Shown: in pieces, positions 60,440 through 64,000 of the stretch
How positions within the stretch are numbered: position 1 is the first letter of the stretch
Layout of the letters: each line of letters opens with the position of its first letter
NCBI GenBank assembly: GCA_032622095.1
Contig: CP136069.1
Span: 89,817,878 to 89,881,877, forward strand
Source: Siphonodentalium dalli
Lineage: Eukaryota > Mollusca > Scaphopoda > Gadilida > Siphonodentaliidae
Direction: 5' to 3'
DNA length: 64,000 nucleotides
Translations under genes and position numbers: made by a program
Notes under the pieces: model-generated
The model's input: the letters and a program-made list of their open reading frames with translations, nothing else
Told to the model about the DNA's origin: nothing
Database searches by the model: none

Positions 60440-61790
60440 TTATGGAGGTTCATCGTCGGGGTAGCCTGATTAGTCTGGTCGATAAACTCAAATTTTATGG
60501 TCAACCTAGAAAAAATTTGGACTAAGTTGGTTTTTATATCATTTTGAAGAGGAAGCTCTCCTCTATAACATATCCAAAATCCGCTTTGAGCAATTTTTGT
60601 AATTCAAGATGGCGTCCAAGATGACTGCCATTTTCCTATAAGTCAGCTCGATGCAATTATAGTGAGAACATCTTGTCATAGGTATACACTTGTATACATT
60701 TTTGTGAAGCTATGACATAACGCCATCTTTATGTGCCAAAATTGAAACTTCCCGTCTAAGATGGCCGCCAAAATGGCTACCGGAAGTGGAATTTATACGT
60801 TTTTACTAATACTTTTAAGATAAGTTTATGAGGTTTTGAACTGGTTGAGAATTGTAACTTTATCTTGTATATAGCATGTTAACTGACCATTGGAGCAATG
60901 ATATATGCTGTTCGTGGGGGTCCACACCCTTCCGATCACTCAAAAATTCGATTTTACAAAACGCGGTATAACATTTTACAAAAGATCCCCTTTGGGATTC
61001 TGGTCACATTTCACCAAGAAGTGGGACGAACTGTGCAATGTAAGTGATCCATTCTATATCTTATTGATATTCGAACTCAATGGTACCAAAATTGTCACTT
61101 TTGCTCAAAATGGCTGTCAAAATGGCCGCCAAAATATGGAAAAATGTTAATTATTATCCCAACGTGCCATGCAACCGCTTACAATTTATGGTGATGTACA
61201 CAAATGACTATTCCGTATTATATACATTGAATACCAACATTTCTTATGCACCTTTATTAATTTTTACTATTTAACATTCTGAAATTACCAGAATTATGGG
61301 ATTTTTCTATCACAAACAGCATCAAACTCTGCTGAAAAATCACTATCTTTAGTATCAAAGGTTCTTTTTATTTTGATATGCCTCAAATATGGCATAGTGT
61401 GGTGTTTTAGACAATATTACTCAAGATTACATGCAAAATGGCAACCAAATTTAGTAAAAAGTTTATATTCCGAACATTATTATCGGCTGTTCCGAAATTG
61501 TAGCAAATTGTGACTCACTTGGTTATTAAACATGCTACTTAATCAATTGACAACTTAATCTTATATTATGGTTGTCCCAAAACGACAAATTAATTTTAAG
61601 GGATGCAGTATGAATTTTGCCGAACACCTCTTTTGGGATTATGTCCATGTTTTTTACGGAAACGGACGGAACGTTGAACCTGAACTGACAGGTGTCATAT
61701 TATGTGGCTACTCTGGCCCATTAGCATCAAAAACATATAAACTATTGTCAGGAAAACCGTTTTCTTCACATTGCATATAAAACGCAATTA
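60440..61790. repeat. Degenerate repeat region with 'aagatggc(g/c)gcc' blocks
   Basis: Clusters of 'aagatggcgtccaagatg', 'aagatggccgccaaaatggc' and 'aaaatggctgtcaaaatggc' at 60607, 60761 and 61108 alternate with loosely similar AT-rich segments, some carrying 'tttgggatt(c/a)t'. The family resembles 540-1110 and 2745-3240. The open frames here are short and not called. Confidence 0.55.
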
Positions 61791-61859
61791 ATGTGGAGAA
61801 CACTCTGATATTACTTCTATCGATTAACATATCCTTGAGTTATTGTGGAAAGTGATAGT

Positions 61860-63230
61860 CACACAAAGGTGCACCAGTACAAATCACACATGAGCATGCA
61901 GTCACTCCATATATAAATACATGAATACCACGTAAATGGCCATGTGCCACTCGCTGTATAGACATACACCTCACCCATTACCATACAGCCACAATTGGGT
62001 TTACCCACACCAACGCATGGCCATATAGCCGTGAATAACATTGCAGACACACCAGGTATACTCCTACACCTCACATGACCTGTATACATATTCACTACAT
62101 ACATGAACACAAAGTAACCTCTTGTATACCTATTCACCTAACATAGGCCATACAGTCACTCCATGTATATGTATTTGCCACATGCATAGCTATACAGCCA
62201 CTAAATATATACATGTACACCTAACCGATGACCATACAGTCACTCCATACCTGTTCGCTGCATCCATTGTCATATATTACTTCTTGTATATATATTTGCC
62301 TCACCAGTGGTCATACAGTCTCACTACCTGTATATATACATATTTGCGACACCCATGACCATATAGCCACTCAAGATATACATATACACCCAACCCAAAA
62401 CCATAGAGTCACTCTAGGTATATACATATAACCTCACAAAAGTGGCATTATAGCCGTTCTAGATATATCAATGTCTCATACCGCGCATACGGCCATTCAT
62501 ACACTCCAGACTTGCATATACACCTGACCCATGACATTTCAGCTTCTCGCTGTATACGCATAAACAACAGTCGTGATCATAGTGACTCCTTGTATATCAA
62601 TTCACCCCACCATTAATTTTGTCATACTGTCAATCCCCATATACCTATGTACATATTGACCGTGCCATGGCCATGTAGTCACTCGTGATATACGTATACA
62701 CCTCACCCATGACCACAGCGTCACTCCAGGTGTGTATATATACCTCACCAATGGCCATACAACCCTTTTAGATATACCAATACCCCGCACACACGGCCAT
62801 TCGTACACTTCAGACTTGCATATACAGCTCAATCGTGACAATTCAGCCACTCGCTGTATACATATAAACCCTCTCCACGAGCATTCAGCTAGTTACTGTA
62901 TGCTTGTACGCACCACCGATGACAATACAATAGTACATATTAACATATACATCCCATCCATCACCACGAGGTTGCTCTCTATATACACTAGCTGCCAATG
63001 GCCATCCAGGTATGCATATACACTTCAATGGCCATCCAGGTATGCATATACACTTCAACAATGACCGTGCAGTCATTCCATGTACACATATACACATTGC
63101 CCATAACCACACAACCACACCCTATTTGTACATACACCCATCCATTACCATACATCCAACACCCGCCCATGACAATACATCCACCCAATATACATATTTA
63201 CAGCCCACCACTGACGACACAGTCACTCCA
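61860..63230. repeat. ~60-bp minisatellite, about 20 degenerate units
   Basis: The unit combines 'accatacagtcactcc', '(a/t)gtatatacatat' and 'acctcacccatg'. Spacing is about 55-62 bp with many substitutions. A local 33-bp exact doubling (aatggccatccaggtatgca plus 13 bases) is at 62996-63055. Open frames with about 20-residue periods on both strands come from the unit length. Confidence 0.9.
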
Positions 63231-63233
63231 TTT

Positions 63234-63380
63234 AAGAAATAAATACACGGTGTAGAGGTGTGTATGGTCAAGTTGTACCACAAAAAACTGATTGTAGGAC
63301 GACGCGTAGCGGAGTCCTACAATAAGTTTTGTGTGGTACAACTTGACCATACACACCGATACACCGTGTATTTATTTCTT
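63234..63380. mobile_element. 147-bp foldback element
   Basis: AAGAAATAAATACACGGTGT at the left and its reverse complement at the right form arms of about 65 bp with few mismatches, around a short loop 'gacgcgtagcgga'. It starts exactly where the minisatellite ends. Confidence 0.88.
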
Positions 63381-64000
63381 TTGTAATACGACTGAAAGTT
63401 TATGGTCACAATTCGACTGAATAGTCAACGAAATACTGCGCTTTTTCGGTCTCAGGTGAGAAAACATTTCGTGGTGTAATTCGTATTGGGCGTACTAGAT
63501 TCTTTGCATGGAGTACTCCAGTAATTTGTTTGCGTGAATAATCGTTGTGATTGGCTAAAAAACGATGTGTTTTCAGCGGCGCCCGTGTCTTTCATTTAAA
63601 TTGTACAGGAAATACGATTGCTGTCATTTCTGTGTTGAACGTTGTTGGGACAACATGAATATTATCATCGACTATGGACCATTTTCCTTACACAAAGCGA
63701 TCTAAATGATCTAGTTTACTAAACTAATCTTATTCCCCTTCTGTACTGGTGAACAAGCGCTTTCATTTTCAACTTGATTCCGAAATATCGAATATGATCG
63801 AGATTCGAATCGACCAATGCACAGCCCGGCCCCATGGATTTATTTTGTCATTTAATATACTTATTAAGTAACTTTCTTTGGTCGTAACATATATCAGTAT
63901 ATAATAACATCATTTGGACCATATTCATTGGCAACCAAACTGGTTTCAAGCGAAAAATCGCTAGAAAATTCGCAAGATTGTCAAGATGTAGCAAATTAAT
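63381..64000. other. No supported gene
   Basis: Unique-looking sequence; nothing is recognised up to the window end. Confidence 0.45.

Noticed and set aside
61860-63230. CRISPR-like regular spacing of similar units
   Set aside because: Repeats and the sequence between them vary together and the period is a continuous ~60-bp unit; this is a eukaryotic minisatellite.

Overview
This window is eukaryotic, almost certainly from a metazoan and probably a marine invertebrate (mollusc-like or hemichordate-like; I cannot decide from sequence alone). The evidence is visible AT-richness, GT-AG intron signals around the one good exon, non-LTR retrotransposon fragments, many short terminal-inverted-repeat (TIR) elements, long microsatellites and minisatellites, and no operon-like coding. 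There is very little host coding sequence. The only convincing host exon is at 54913-55560 (+). A second possible gene is a two-frame ORF at 50322-51109, and it appears to belong to a mobile element.

Layout. 1-3246: diverged repeats in inverted orientation (361-660 and 2745-3070) around a 21-bp-period minisatellite (about 1360-2520). 3247-23355: a direct segmental duplication, copy A 3247-11525 and copy B 11887-23355, about 1% different where I compared them and separated by 361 bp. Each copy carries a 5'-truncated LINE, a second LINE zinc-finger tail, a 22-bp minisatellite, half of a TTAA-type MITE and one copy of a dispersed repeat called family X here. Copy B alone is interrupted by a 3159-bp insertion (17526-20684) made of three 451-452-bp TIR units alternating with two 902-bp spacers, flanked by TAAA; copy A keeps the empty site.

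24403-31665: nested transposon territory. A CAGGGACG-ended element holds a TTAA-type MITE. Next to it is a 5.2-kb interval bounded by CAGGGCC ends, which contains family X and a Harbinger-like element with 31-bp perfect TIRs. 31900-46900: sparse LINE debris (ORF1 zinc knuckles at 36584-36900, LINE 3' ends at 31926 and 37290), tandem repeats, and a (TA)n(GA)n microsatellite at 43012-43203. 46363-51735: a cluster of foldback elements around the ORF-bearing element at 50126-51580. 53620-55560: transposon ends, a reverse-strand LINE tail, then the host exon. 56300-60348: a MITE, a 172-bp palindrome, a tandem array of double-hairpin TTAA-type elements, and a 902-bp element with 58-bp perfect TIRs. 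60440-63380: degenerate repeats, a roughly 60-bp minisatellite and a 147-bp palindrome.

How it fits together. The window reads as intronic or intergenic sequence shaped by non-autonomous DNA transposons. Two unrelated TIR families have each been expanded locally into tandem arrays (17526-20684 and 57240-58625), which is the most unusual theme. I found no rRNA, tRNA or CRISPR. All family assignments rest on motif reading by eye.
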